A stretch of DNA of 64,000 nucleotides from Asterias rubens (taxonomy: Eukaryota > Echinodermata > Asteroidea > Forcipulatida > Asteriidae). The position numbers and the translations under genes were made by a program. Location: assembly GCF_902459465.1 (NCBI RefSeq), contig NC_047066.1:4810377-4874376 (forward strand). Reading direction: 5' to 3'. Below the pieces are notes generated by a model. The model ran no database searches. It was not told the DNA's origin and worked only from the letters and a program-made list of their open reading frames with translations. The stretch's first letter is position 1; each line of letters begins with the position of its first letter. This document shows, piece after piece, positions 36,743 through 48,954 of the stretch.

Positions 36743-38050
36743 AGTTCCGTCAAAAAATGTATAAGCACACAAAGGGAGCCAGACTATAGACTGCCCATGG
36801 ATAGTGCTGTTACTTGGACTGAACACCGACCACCTATAGGGTTCCATCAGTGTACTATCAGTGACCAAAGGAAATTGGCCCTCCCCATTGCGCCTCTCTC
36901 AATCCACTGCTCAGGGGTCGGGTCTTGCGCTTTACACTCGGATTGTGTGAACATTTGCACTCCATTGTTTTTGTTATTATGTGGGAATGAAACTAAGTTA
37001 CGCACTCCAAAGGATCACCTATGTTCGAATTCGCGCGAGACATGGGGCCGATTTCACTAAGCAATAAAAACTAATCGCAAGACAAATTTTCAGTATCACC
37101 ATAGTGATTTGTATTATGACATCACACTTTACTTAGCAACTATTGATTTGCAGTTAAGATCAATCTAAGCTGTTTGTAAAATCGTTCCCTGCACGATGTT
37201 TGAGAAACAAAACTTTTCTCCAAGTCTTGTGTGAAAGGCACCAAACATGTTATTGCATGTCTATATAAAGGACCCAGTTGGCTATTTACACACATTCAGT
37301 CAAATCTGACCCACAAATTGGTCAAACCGACGCGAAATCCGAGTTGAAGTCCCATTTTTAATCAGTAACCGGGTCAGAATCTGACCTTGGAGTGTATAAG
37401 AACAACACATTAACCATTCTGGCATGCAGCTTACAACTACAACCGCATTATTGACCTTTTCAGTGGACTGTGCGGTTTAAATATATACCTGCCATTTTAA
37501 ACTATATATTATTTGTATACTTAATTACATAAAGTTCACCATTTTAAATGTCGATATTACTCTATTGATAATGCACATAAAGTGATATTACATAATGCCT
37601 GAGCCCGTGGACTGAATCAGGCCATCTTTGTTTGTCAAGGCTTTCGTGATTAATTTCCTCAAACGCTGTGAATTGTTCGAAGCTTTTCCAAAGTATAGTT
37701 AATTATTTAGCTTTTTAACAGAAATTAATGTTGATGTGTAATACACACCAAAAGTACCTTAATCATAATTAATGAGAATGTTTGAATGAATTAAACTCGT
37801 TTGAAAAAGCAAAGTTTGAGTAAGTTTGATTACAGACTTTAAAATAATTTTGATTTTAAAATATTTTGTGTGTCTCCGATTTCATTTCATTTTTCCTAAA
37901 CATAAAATCTCACTAGGATTGAACAATTTGGCCGCCATCGATGAGGTCACGCAATGGACACGTGCACGCATGTACGCGTAGACTTGACTCCAGTCCCAAT
38001 CCCGTGAGAGTCCTTTTAATTGTCAGTATCATTGCCTAACATCAGAAAAC
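36743..38050. other. Intergenic between FABP-2 and FABP-3
   Basis: An inverted GGCCGATTTCACTAAGCAA / TTTGTAAAATCG-type element may lie at 37043-37190; nothing else recognisable. Confidence 0.35.
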
Positions 38051-38054
38051 TTTT

Positions 38055-38232
38055 GAGCGGCCGGTGTCCCAGGGAAATCTGTCCGCCGAGATTCTGTCCC
38101 CCATGGGAAATTAACATGGGCTGGAGGAGGATGATTTAAAAGAGGGCGATATCAAAATAAGTTTGTACACAGCTTGCCATATGGGGGGACCGAATCTCCG
38201 GGGGGGGGGGGGGGGGGGGCGACAGAATCGCC
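38055..38232. repeat. Family K copy with 20-nt G run
   Basis: ATGGGAAATTAACATGGGCT and AAAGAGGGCGATATCAAAAT are the inverse of the copies at 24215 and 33605. A G run lies at about 38200-38219. Confidence 0.55.
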
Positions 38233-39431
38233 TGCCACACCGGCATGCCCAAACCTATGCACGGTATGCTTAGGGACGTACCTCTCGAGGGACTTGAATC
38301 AAGTCTAGTGTACGCGCTGCACATGCGTCTCAGCCAATGATAACTCTTTATTGACATCACTGAGGGGGAATTTGTGTAGCGTGAGACTTGCATAAAACAT
38401 AAAACCAGTTGACAATTTTAGAAGATTCACAAATAAATAGATAAACTACTAATACTATACAAAACAATGCACTGAAAGGCTATCTCACAATGGTAACAGA
38501 GTTTCTGTAATTGTAATGCAGTAAACCGAAATACATTGTACACCTCCTCAAGTGATGTTATCACCTATAAAGACAAACAGAAAATCAAATTCTCACGAAG
38601 TAGGGCACACTAGCCAATAACAAAGTCATTGTTTAAAGTACAGAATCACCCATTCACCCATTCAAACTGGTGTATTGAAGGGGAACACGGTACCCCAAAT
38701 TGAGTCCAAAGTATCAACTTTATCTAAGAATTAGTTCAATTGCATAATTATTGTAGGCTTTACATGACCTTTGTGTGGGTCTGGTACATTAACCATGATT
38801 CACCAAAGTCTGTGCGTGTCTGTGTGTTTACAGTCGTATGTAATACTACAACAGTGGAAGGCAAATGCTGCTTTGTTGAGAGGAAGGGTAACGCAAACTT
38901 GTCCTTTGTTTTTTTGTCCTCAAAATACATACAATGTTAAAATTATATTTCAATCTCAACTGTAAAGATATCTTTTTATGGATTGTTTTGTTAATGTATT
39001 AAGGTTACCGTCATAAAAAATGTTCCCACTAGGAATCAGCATGGAAAAGAAACTGTTGTTACCAATTAATGTGAAAATACAGTGCAAGGTACACATAAAT
39101 CTCTGATTTTACCAACTAGACCAGGTAGTACAGAGGCAGTTCGAATCCTTTGTTTTAATTTAATTAACATCTAAGTTTATAACTCTATTTAAAAATTAAC
39201 ACTGATAAGGATCTCGCAGTAGAGCAGTCTCACGTGTGTTATCGTGATATCAAATTGTTATGTAAACACAACCCGTTCCTGTACTTTATCACTTAGGCTA
39301 GTCTTTTTTCAAGACGTTCTTGTTGAGTTGGTAAAACCATAGGCTATACGCACAACACACTCAACACTACACAGCGCGTCGCGATCGTTCGGTACATAGT
39401 GGATAGAGGTATCGCAATAGTTGAGTGATGG

Positions 39432-39438
39432 TATATAA
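39432..39438 (+). promoter_or_regulatory. TATA box candidate, FABP gene 3
   Basis: TATATAA in GATGGTATATAACTAA, 191 nt upstream of the ATG, comparable in spacing to the boxes of the other FABP genes. Confidence 0.4.
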
Positions 39439-39628
39439 CTAAAACGGCTTTCACCAAGACTAGTGGTAGGCCAGCAGAGTCACCGAACGGACACGCCCCC
39501 ACGTGTCCTGCAGGTAACACTAATCTAAAGTGCATGATTCTGTGGTATTACGGACATAACTCCACTTGGCCGTCCAATTACTGAAAGGAGAGGTGATAAT
39601 TCCAACAACGAGGAAACACACTGCAGCA

Positions 39629-42600
39629 ATGGCACAATTTAACGGCAAATTCAAGCTGGATAAAAGCGAGAAATTCGATGAGTTTATGGCAGCAATGGGT
39701 GAGTTAAAGGCCTTTTATACAGTCACACAATGATTCTTCAAAAGGTGTTTAAACAACACCCTCGAGCGATTTTTGAGATCGGAATAATTTTGGGTTTGGT
39801 TTGTTTCGTTGGGAAAATAAGAAACACTCAAAAGCACATTAATAAACTTTAATATCCTATTAAACAAGTGCCACCTGAGAAGCTAGTGCAACTTTAAGAC
39901 ATCGGGAGATAAAGGCAGCTTAGAGGGACACGTTGCCTTAGATCGGGCGAGTTGGTCTATTAATAAGGGTTTGAAACCGTTTGTAAAGAAATGCATGGTT
40001 AGAAAGATGTTTACAAGTAGAATACAATGGGCCAGATAAATAAAAACTAGCAATTACTTATCAAGTTAAAGGTTCAGCATTAGCAAGAAGACTGAAAAGT
40101 AAAAAGATCAGGCATGAACATTTTGCTCACTGGATTACCTTTCACTTATAGACATATAAATAAAAACGACATTTTACTAAATACTGTAGCAATTACTTGT
40201 ATTTTTACAAGCTACTGCATGAGGAGCTTGCGATTTTACTTTAGCCACTGGACCGCCCAGCCGCCTATCGATATACTGTATGTGGTAGGAGGAAACCTTG
40301 CTAGCTTGTGTTTGTAGAAAAAAGGGAACGTCAAAAGAATCCTCGATAGTCATTATTAAGCTAATGAAGCTAATGATGATGAAATAATTTAGCTCTTACC
40401 CCAACAAAACGCTCATTAGTAAACACAAAGGAAACTGTATTTATTCATCATTCATGATAATATTGTCGAAAACTCACGCCTTCGCATTTAATCAGTATAA
40501 TAATTGAGTCAGATAAAAGCCTTGAAAAGCTATTGTGTCCATTTTATCCTTACAAACAAATATTATTCGCCATAAAAATTACCGTTGCCGTTTAACGAGA
40601 GACATTCATTGTTCTCATGCGAACTTGTACTTTTATACAAATATCAAGGTTCAAATTGTGCATAAAGTTAAGCTGTGGCTATCTTTTAAAATTTGGACTA
40701 CGATTCCAGTAATTAACTGCAAGAATCTTGATATATTAGTTTTCAGCAAACTCGGGCGGTGCAGGAACTACAGGGTTAAAGGGTTATTTTTCCCTTGGCC
40801 TAAGGATCCAACTGTAAATGTTACTTATAAATTTGTTGTGTACTTTAATTGCTCTAAAAGAACCAATCTCTGGAGCTCTGGCGTGGAGAGCTCTGGCGTG
40901 GAGAGGCTGGCTGTTTCCTCATCATAGCCACTGCCGCCATCAAAAACTTGACTAAGTGGAAACTGCTCCGCCTGCATTTCTGCGAGTCCATGCCTCTATT
41001 GTTATACTCCTGAATACCCCGCTATTTTGCTTTTCTCTGACCACTTACTAATCCGTTCAAGTAAATGGTGTTTTTCCAGTAAAAGGTTATTTATAGAGAT
41101 TTGAGCAAATTCTCATGCCTGATCTTAAACTTATCGACATTTTGTTAATGCTGGCCTTTATACGGCCCAGTATCTTGTGAAACTATCAGGTAATAGTAAA
41201 ATGTCGGTTTTATTTACATCTCAATAAGAAGAGTCCCTCAAGCATTGATTTTACCTACTAGTTCGACCAATTACTAGCAATATTAAGGCTTACTTTTATT
41301 TATAAGGATTTAAGTAAAAGACTAGTAAAAGCAAATGCTAGTTTTTATTTATCTTGCCCAATGATCCACACATTAATATGCCTCGAAATTGCGTGTTATT
41401 TTGCGAACTACCACGGTCGGCCGTTTTGAGGAGTCAAACATTTGCGTGCCATGTTAGTCCACGACGAAAGAGGAAAACAATGCAATTTCGAGACATTTTT
41501 GTGTGGATCTTTATATTCAATACTTTTAAAACATCTCTCCAACCATATGCATTTTATAACAAACCATGTTTAAACACTTTTCATAGACTCGCCCGATCCA
41601 AGGCAACGTGTTCCTAATAAAGGCCTTCTCTCTAAACTACTTTCATTGCACTTCAAGAATGCGAAAAGTGGGTTTTAATTGTTTTTTGAAAGATTCTAAA
41701 TGCATCATATAAAATCGGTTATTTTTTACATAATGATAAAACAGAAGTTGACAGACCTTACTATTTGTATTCAATCAATTTGAAACCAAATAATGTCCAC
41801 AGCAAATGGCGAAAAAACACACACAATCCCGAACATATCAACACTCAAACACTGTCAACTAACTAAACAAACAAAACAAGAGCTGATTTTTTGTGCTGAT
41901 GTTTTTGGAATTGTTTTTGACCTTTTCCGCTAAATTCTGCAAACAGTAAACGTGTCCGCAAAATGCATCAATATAACATGGATTTAAATCTGTGCATTTT
42001 TTAACGTGTCATCTCCTATTTAGAGTGAATACACCCGGTCGTGAGGTGTGTGGAATCATTTTAACATGTGTATAACGAATTTGCAATAGTGAAAAACAAA
42101 CAGGGAAAGCAAACAATTATAACGAGCAGTTTTGTTGTGGGAAGTTGTTGTAAATCATGTCCTTGTTGTTTTTTCACTTTACAAAGTTCTTTCCCCTTCA
42201 CTTTACTGTAAAATGAAGTATCATTCATTGCAGCATTAGATTAAACTAGCAAAATTGAAATTTAACGATAACTTAAACCTGCGATTATGCCTTGCAGTTA
42301 TTAACTAAAACCTATTTATTTGTTTGTTTGTTTTTTTATTTCCAAATATCACTATAAATAACTATGAAACATACAAGAAATAAGAACAACGAGTGATAAG
42401 AGGAGGGCACCAGGAAAAAGCCTAGGCTTGTACAGAGCCTGGACCCTTAAGAAACTAGTAAAACTTAAAGTTAACTATAACTTTACTTGCGGTTTTGCCT
42501 TGCAGTTAATAACTAGTTAACATAACAAACCCACTTTTAGTAGTCGCTAAACCAGGGGTGAGAGTCATTATTGACGAAAAAGTCTGAAACTTAGATACAA

Positions 42601-45600
42601 ATTCAAAGGTATGTTGAAATGATGCCATTTCTACTGTTTGGTAACCCCTGGGGTTAATGACTCCAAGGAGCTTTTGGAAACAGTATCCAAATCACTTGAG
42701 AAGTAGAACAATGAGCAGGGGTTTTTTTTTGTGGAAAAAAACATTGTCTGATTTCTTTACCAGGTCGACATAAAAAGTATGAATTCAGCCAAAAGTCTGA
42801 ACAATCTCATCCCTGCTAAACGTTCAATGCCCGTTATAAAGGAATAACAGCTGTAACAGAAACTCCAAAGTACCTTTTGGAAGAGACTCCATTAATAAAG
42901 CAATAAATGTTAATGGCACAGCAGCCATGCTCATTACACACAAAAAAATAAAAATAATTGAAGCCTTCAAAATAACACCTGCCAACAAAGAATTATTTCC
43001 GAAGATTTAAAATAAGATAAAATAAATAAAATAAACACTTGATTACAAAATTGTCCGACGAGTACAATATTATATCCAACGAGCGATTTGGACTGTCCGA
43101 CCATTGTTTGTTGTTTTCTTTCATTATTCTCTCGCAACTTCAATGACCAACTGAATCAATTGGGATACACCAAGTGAGAGTACTGGTCTTTGACAATTAC
43201 CAAAGGTGTCCAGTGCCTTTTTAGTGTCCAGTACAATTGAAGTGAAGAAAATGAATGGTGCGTGTAGATACATATTTGCTAATTCGTATCTGCAGTTTAA
43301 CAGTTAACGACTGTACCTTTGAATCCTATTTTTGCTGATTAATTTAGTTATTTTTAACTACATATCTCATTGAGATTACCTTTAAAATGGACCATTGTTG
43401 CATTTTCCCATGAGCGTCCGGGAGAGCGCCCATGTGGTACAAGCTAATAAACATTGTTTTATCTCTAGCATATAGAGTAAATATCGATCAAATATAGGCG
43501 ATTATGTTTTACTATACGGTTGCCTTTTTGACGGCAAATTGACAATGGAGTCTTTAATACGTCAACGCGTAAAGCGTTTAAAATAATGTAAATGACAATC
43601 GACACCTTTTACAGTTCCTGTACTGTACTGAGGTGGATTAGGCCCTTTAGCCTTCTGATGCTCGTGAACAAATGAAATTAACCAAAACAATAATCATGAC
43701 TACCAAAAATGGGCGTGTCACCCTTTTATGTTCAACATCACAATGCTACTTTGACACGGCTAAATCACTGTTAGTGCTATTACTATTTAGGCATTATAGC
43801 CTCCTAATCTCCTATTCATTTTGAGGCATGGGCGGGTAGAAAAAGTCTATACAATGCCGCAAAGGTATTGTACCGCACTTCTATAAAAAAAAACTCCCGA
43901 TCAGAGTTAACCCGGAGCCCGAGTCCACGTGTTTGCAAGATAAGTTCTCAACTGAACAACTAACTCTACCTGGTAAATGGTGTTACCGCAAACCAAACAT
44001 ATATTGATAGCCCACCATGCAATGCCTCAAATTCAATATGCATGAAAAAGAGGAACAGGGGAATCCGGGCAATTAAAAAAAGAGGAAAAGGTGATATTTG
44101 TCCACAGAATGTGAAGAAAAAAAAGAGGACAATCAAAACCCCAATAGAGGAAATCAGCTGAAAAGATGAAGTCTCACATGCCTGAATATAAAGCATGTCC
44201 CTCTACAGCTAAGTGCGCTGATACCCCCCCCCCCCCCCACCCCAATCACATCCTGACGCATAGGGTCTACAATCTACCAATAACGTTTTAGACAGTATCC
44301 AACCATGGACACACGCCCCCTTCTCCCAGGGACCTCCGTTTAGCCAATCCCACCAGCCCAGTCAAATGAAGGGTAGACTGGGCCCCTGTCTTTATCCGCA
44401 AGGATAAATCACGAGCCCCGAAGAAAGACGTCAGACGTTCAGGCTAAATGAAGGGTATGCCTAAGGCCCGGTCACACAGGCCCCGATAACGAGAATGATA
44501 ATGCAAGCCCTCGATTGGTTGAATAAGTTTGTGCGTATTCTGCGTGGAACATTTCAACTAATCGAGGGCGTGCATTTTTATCGTTCTCGTTTTCGTTCTC
44601 GTTTTCGTTCTCGTTTTCGTTCTCGTTTTCGTTCTCGTTTTCGTTCTCGTTATCGGGGCCTGTGTGACCGGGCCTTAATTGACATTGTCCTGAAACTGCT
44701 ATCATTTTTTGACTAGGATCTTTATTTGTTCAAACACAATCGATATCAAACAAACACACAAGTAGCCTGGGTCGTCAAGCCATTTGGCCTTGTAATATTG
44801 CGATCAATTCACATCAGTAACAGTCTTGTTTAATTAACATGATAAATCATTCAGATTTTTAAGCCCCATGTTTTCCAAAATCAAATACATTATGTGTCAC
44901 CGATACATTGCATTTTACATTTACAATATTTATTACATCTCTTTAAAAAAAAAAAAAAATTCTAAAACTAAAATGTTTTCTTAATTTGCTTTTAAACACC
45001 TGCCCATTGCATTTTGTAAAATTTTACTATCTCCTCGTTTACACAGGCGTAAACTTCATGCTCCGTAAAGTCGGAAACTCAACCAAGCCTCTCGTCACCA
45101 TGTCAACTGAGGACGGCAAGGTCTTCAACTTTTTATCAGAGTCTACATTTAAGAACGTTAAATTACAGTTCACCTTGGGTGTAGAGTACAGCGATACAAC
45201 GCCTGATGGCAGGAAAACTAAGGTATTAGTGTTCTGTGTAAAGGATTTGGGTGCTTTTTGTAAAACTAAACACAACGTCCACAGATTTAAATTAAACTTA
45301 CACCGTTTGAAGATAATGATAGTAGAAAGCTTACCTTCTTGCTGGGGTGCTATAAATTTTGAGAAATGAGTAAAACAATGTCATAAAAATACGTTTTTTA
45401 CATAACATGCTAAAATAATGTTCGTCTCATGACCATTAAACCGAAAATTATTTTCGTGACATTGTTTTACTCATTTTTAAAAACCTACAGCACCCCATCA
45501 AGTAATATTTCCGGGGAAGCTTTCTACCATTATTATCTTCAAACTGTGTGAGTTTAATGTAAATATGTGGACATTGTGCTTTGTGTCCTACAAAAAGTAA

Positions 45601-47373
45601 CCGTTAATAAAAATCCACATGAAAAGCTTTACGTCACTATGGCAATTTCGTAGTACAGAACAAAAGTTGCTTTCAGGCTAAGGTTGGGATCAGACTCACA
45701 GGGTCATAGGTCCCTTTTGAAATCCATGGCTTTGGCTTTGGACTCGGCTTCAGGCTCCGTCCTCTCGTCTGAAGCACAGAGCACATAATAGGACGCGCAA
45801 ATTGTCAAAACACATGCGGGGCCAAGCTAGCCTGGACTGAATCTGGAGCAAAGCCGTGGTTTCGAAAAGGGAAGGGCATAATAAATGTCTTGGATGACGC
45901 CCCGAGTAGAGTGCTGGACTCGGAAGGACTGGGAAAGTCTGAAAATCTGGATCTCGAATACCTTATGGACACAGAAGTGTAAAAAGTCTTCAGGAGGCTT
46001 ATAGGGGAAAAAGAAAGAACTAAATATGTATTTAAAGGGACGCATCCAAATAGGTCTCTGTTCGGCAGGAAGAAAAAAACTCACTACACTCAGTGCACCG
46101 ATTTATTGTATGTACAATCTTCGAGAAAGTCTCTGTTATAGTCGAAAAGTCAGGCCATTTTACTATTTTGGTTGGTAAGCAATTTGCAACAGCTAGTTAT
46201 TGTGTGCACTGATGATGTGTTCTGTAGGTTTATAACAGTTCATCTTTTCTGTCTTCCTTTGTGTTTATTAGAACGTCATCAATATGGTTGACAACAAACT
46301 TGTTCAAAATGAGAAGCCTGCCGATGGTAAGGGCAAAGAGGTTACCTACATCAGGGAAATTACTGAGTCAGGGGATATGAAACTGGTAAGTTGAAAAAAC
46401 ATTTTCTATTTTTTTCATGAAACTTTTGCAGTCTGGTTTTAACACAACAGTTTTTGGTTCACATACTTATGACCATTGAACAAATTGTACTTATATTCAT
46501 TATTGGTGAGGTTTGCGGTAGCACCATGTGTTTATTTCTGTTGAGTAGTATTGGTTCAGAAAAGAACCGGTGGTTGACAAGTCAACGTTTCGATCATATC
46601 AGTATGCTCTGATTGTCTTCATTATTATTTGCTTTAAGATTATATTGTTTCTGTACAATTAATGCGTTTTTGAATTTTTTTACATTTCTATGTACTGTTT
46701 CATTCTTCAAATTGTTCTTTTTCTACACCAAGAGTATAGAATAAACGTACCATTTAATTGAATTGAGAATGAATTGAGTATTGTTTAGATGTGATCCAAA
46801 TCCTTCATAATATTAAAGGAACTCGTTGCCTTGGATCGGTCTTTGAAAAGCGTTTGAAACCGTTTGTTATAAAATGCATATCATTAGAGAGATATTGAAA
46901 AGTAGAAGGTAATGATCCCCACAAGTATCACTCGAAATTGCGTGGTTTTCCTTTTACCTCGTCGACTAACACGGTCGGCCATTATGGGAGTCAAGGTTTT
47001 GACTCCCATAAATGGCCGACCGTGTTAGTTCGCAAAGTAAAAGGACAACCACGCAATTTCGAGGCAAATTTGTGTGGATCATTGTATTCTACTTTTAAAA
47101 TATCTTTCTAACCAATGCATTTTATAACGCTTTTCAAAGACCAACTCGTCCGATCAAAGGCAACGTGTTATGAAGGATTTGGATCACATCTAAACAATAC
47201 TCGAATCATTCTCACTTAAATTCAATATTCAGTGGTACGTTTATTCTGTACTCTTGGTGTTACAATCAGAACGTCTTTTTCTTTAATTTTAACAATATTA
47301 TTTTTTCTGCTCATACTTTCAGACTTGCAAAATCGATGATATTGTGGCAACACGCATGTATCTCAAGCAATAA
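39629..47373 (+). CDS. Fatty acid-binding protein family (gene 3 of tandem array)
   Basis: iLBP/FABP of 136 residues. Exons: 39629-39698, 45047-45222, 46272-46385, 47323-47373 (TAA, itself inside an AATAAA). Phases 1, 0, 0. N-terminus MAQFNGKFKLD then KSEKFDEFM. Ligand residues Arg110 (in YIREI) and R131-M-Y133 are present, and the middle (VGNSTKPLVTMS, STFKNVKLQF, LGVEY) resembles heart/brain-type vertebrate FABPs. Donors: GTGAGT, the poor GTATTA for intron 2, and GTAAGT. Introns are repeat-laden: intron 1 (5.3 kb) holds a ~1.7 kb inverted-repeat element and an internally repetitive MITE; intron 2 starts with a MITE about 27 bp after the donor; intron 3 contains a 536-bp palindrome. Whether all introns splice efficiently is unknown, but the reading frame is intact across all four exons. 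Confidence 0.93.
39918..41612. repeat. Family J element (~1.7 kb) in FABP-3 intron 1
   Basis: Inverted ends GGACACGTTGCCTTAGATCG and CGATCCAAGGCAACGTGTTC, continuing inward (GTTTGAAACCGTTTGT; CAGATAAATAAAAACTAGC and its complement). It shares ends and AACTACCACGGTCGGCCGTT with the palindrome at 46725. A 130-codon open frame inside (40535-40927) has no recognisable domain. Confidence 0.65.
41640..44220. other. FABP-3 intron 1, low feature content
   Basis: AT-rich. Direct repeat of TGCCTTGCAGTTANTAACTA (about 42290 and 42500), a family A right-end fragment (43115-43221), and a C run (44225-44238) at the end. No exon seen. Confidence 0.35.
43115..43221 (+). repeat. MITE family A fragment (right end)
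   Basis: CTTTCATTATTCTCTCGCAA to ACCAAAGGTGTCCAGTGCCT. Confidence 0.78.
44462..44677. repeat. MITE family F with internal 12-bp minisatellite
   Basis: Inverted ends TAAGGCCCGGTCACACAGGC (plus CCCGATAACGAGAA) and the complement. CGTTCTCGTTTT is repeated about five to six times at 44581-44651. Confidence 0.88.
45249..45603. repeat. Family L foldback in FABP-3 intron 2
   Basis: Arms of about 145 bp (GTGCTTTTTGTAAAACTAAA... versus ...CTACAAAAAGTAACC) flank a centre with TAAAATAATGTTCGTCTCAT. It begins about 27 bp after the FABP-3 exon 2 donor. Confidence 0.8.
46570..46622 (-). repeat. Degenerate hammerhead-like/Penelope fragment
   Basis: The minus strand reads ATGAAGACAATCAGAGCATA, CTGAT, ATGATC, GAAACGTTGAC: related to 25083 with a changed first core base and an insertion in stem II. 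In FABP-3 intron 3. Confidence 0.4.
46725..47260. repeat. 536-bp near-perfect palindrome (family J) in FABP-3 intron 3
   Basis: Arms of about 260 bp: ACACCAAGAGTATAGAATAA at the left, TTATTCTGTACTCTTGGTGT at the right, meeting at GGGAGTCAAGGTTTTGACTC (46987-47006). It includes the family J end (CTCGTTGCCTTGGATCGG) on both arms. Confidence 0.9.
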
Positions 47374-47742
47374 AGACCCTCATTACAAATCCCCTATTCC
47401 TCAAGTGAGCACCACCCTACTCCCTAACCCATCATCAATACAACGAGGACCCGAAATGGTCACCCCAGTCTTTAAATTTAAACGTATTTTTTGATATAGA
47501 AAAATTAATACATTAGCGTGAGTTTAAAATATGTATAATTTGCAATGTTTATAAGGTGTGTTAATCATTAAATTTTATGTTTGATATTTTTTACATGTAA
47601 TCTGTATATTGTTCGTATTATCGATACAAAAATAGGTCCCAGCAACCTTAAAAAAAAAAGGAAAAAAACCTATCTACACTCTGCCGTTGAGGGGTGCGTT
47701 AAAATGATTCACTTGTACGTCACGTCACTTTCCAAATGTTGC

Positions 47743-47748
47743 AATAAA
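47743..47748 (+). promoter_or_regulatory. Candidate poly(A) signal of FABP gene 3
   Basis: AATAAA (TTGCAATAAAGCGG) 370 nt past the stop. A second AATAAA overlaps the stop codon itself (47370-47375) and is less likely to be the main signal. Confidence 0.4.
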
Positions 47749-48346
47749 GCGGCAAGGGGCACCCGAAAAAGACGTTACATTAATGACGATGACGTGACCT
47801 TATTCACTGTTTTTCTTACATTTAAAATCATCACCCCCATACTTCGAGCACTCAAAATTTCCACCCTGGTTTTGAAACTTTAAAATATTATTTGGGGTCT
47901 AATGTGTTCTTTAAATCCAGATGATTTATTATTTTATATTAGGCCTACGAGTCATTTGAAACATATCGTCATTTCAGCGTTTACTGCGTATGTTATTGTA
48001 TGGCACGACACATCGCAGGATACACATCATTGTGTATAGAGAGAACACATTGTGTTTTTTTGTCTGAATGCTTTGATTTATTAAAGAACCATTGGGATGA
48101 ACTGCTAAAGAAAAAATATTTCTAAGGGGAATAAGGAGTGTTTCTAAACATTTTTCAAAAAAATCAACATACCCAGAAAACCTTTCAAAAAACGAATAAA
48201 AAGTAATCTATTGCGTTCTTGAAAACAAATAATGTTGACCTTCATTGCCAATAAAAATCACGTAAACAACTTTGTAAATAAACTGTTAGTTTCGGTGTCT
48301 GTATTTTAATAGTATTAGTAAGAATTATGCTCATTAGCCACATTTT

Positions 48347-48420
48347 GGTTTTTACCCATAAACACAGCACTGAATACTCAGTACTTTCCTGAGTTCTGTG
48401 AAAAGGCAGGCATCTATGAA
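48347..48420 (-). mobile_element. SINE body fragment (same family as 12121)
   Basis: TTTTTACCCATAAACACAGC, CTGAATACTCAGTACTTTCC and GAGTTCTGTGAAAA match the SINE arm at 34163. The tRNA head is missing. Confidence 0.55.
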
Positions 48421-48589
48421 AGATTAATGTTACAATGATTTTTTTCTCTACCCCCCCCCCTCCCTAAAAAGGAAAAGAAACCCGATAAAAACTGTCTTAC
48501 CGTACGTATGTGTTCAGCCTTTGGTGTGAAGTCACCTTTTCCCAAGCAAAAGCCACATGGCTACAACATGACATCACGGTCTTTGCAGA

Positions 48590-48900
48590 CGATATATCCC
48601 GAAACACACAGTCTGCATTATTTTGTCATCCTCTGTCCGTCATTTCGGTCAAGATAAATTCCAATATCCGGGTAGAATACAAGTTTCAGTCTCGCATAAA
48701 CATTCCCCGATAAGGCAGGATTCAAACAATTGCTTTATCCGACTTCTTCTGCTACGACACATCCAGAAACAGTCTGCATTTTGGCCATCCTCTGTCCGTC
48801 ATTTCTTTCAAGATAAATTCGAACGTCATGGGCAGATTTCAACTGACAGGTCTCACATAAAAATTCCCCGAAAAGGCAGGATTCAAACAATGTTACTCAT
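48590..48900. repeat. ~165-bp tandem duplication
   Basis: CATCCTCTGTCCGTCATTTC, AAGATAAATTC, CATAAANATTCCCCGA and AAGGCAGGATTCAAACAATG/T occur in order twice. Confidence 0.8.
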
Positions 48901-48954
48901 CATTTCATCATTTAGGCTGTGTTCATCAAATTTAAGATGTAGCCCTCCTCATGT

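Noticed and set aside
40535-40927. 130-codon frame inside the family J element, possible transposase
   Set aside because: No DDE/DDD motif, zinc finger or other recognisable feature.
44472-44716. Asn-Glu or Arg-Ser-Arg-Phe repeat peptides on either strand
   Set aside because: Translation of the 12-bp minisatellite in family F.
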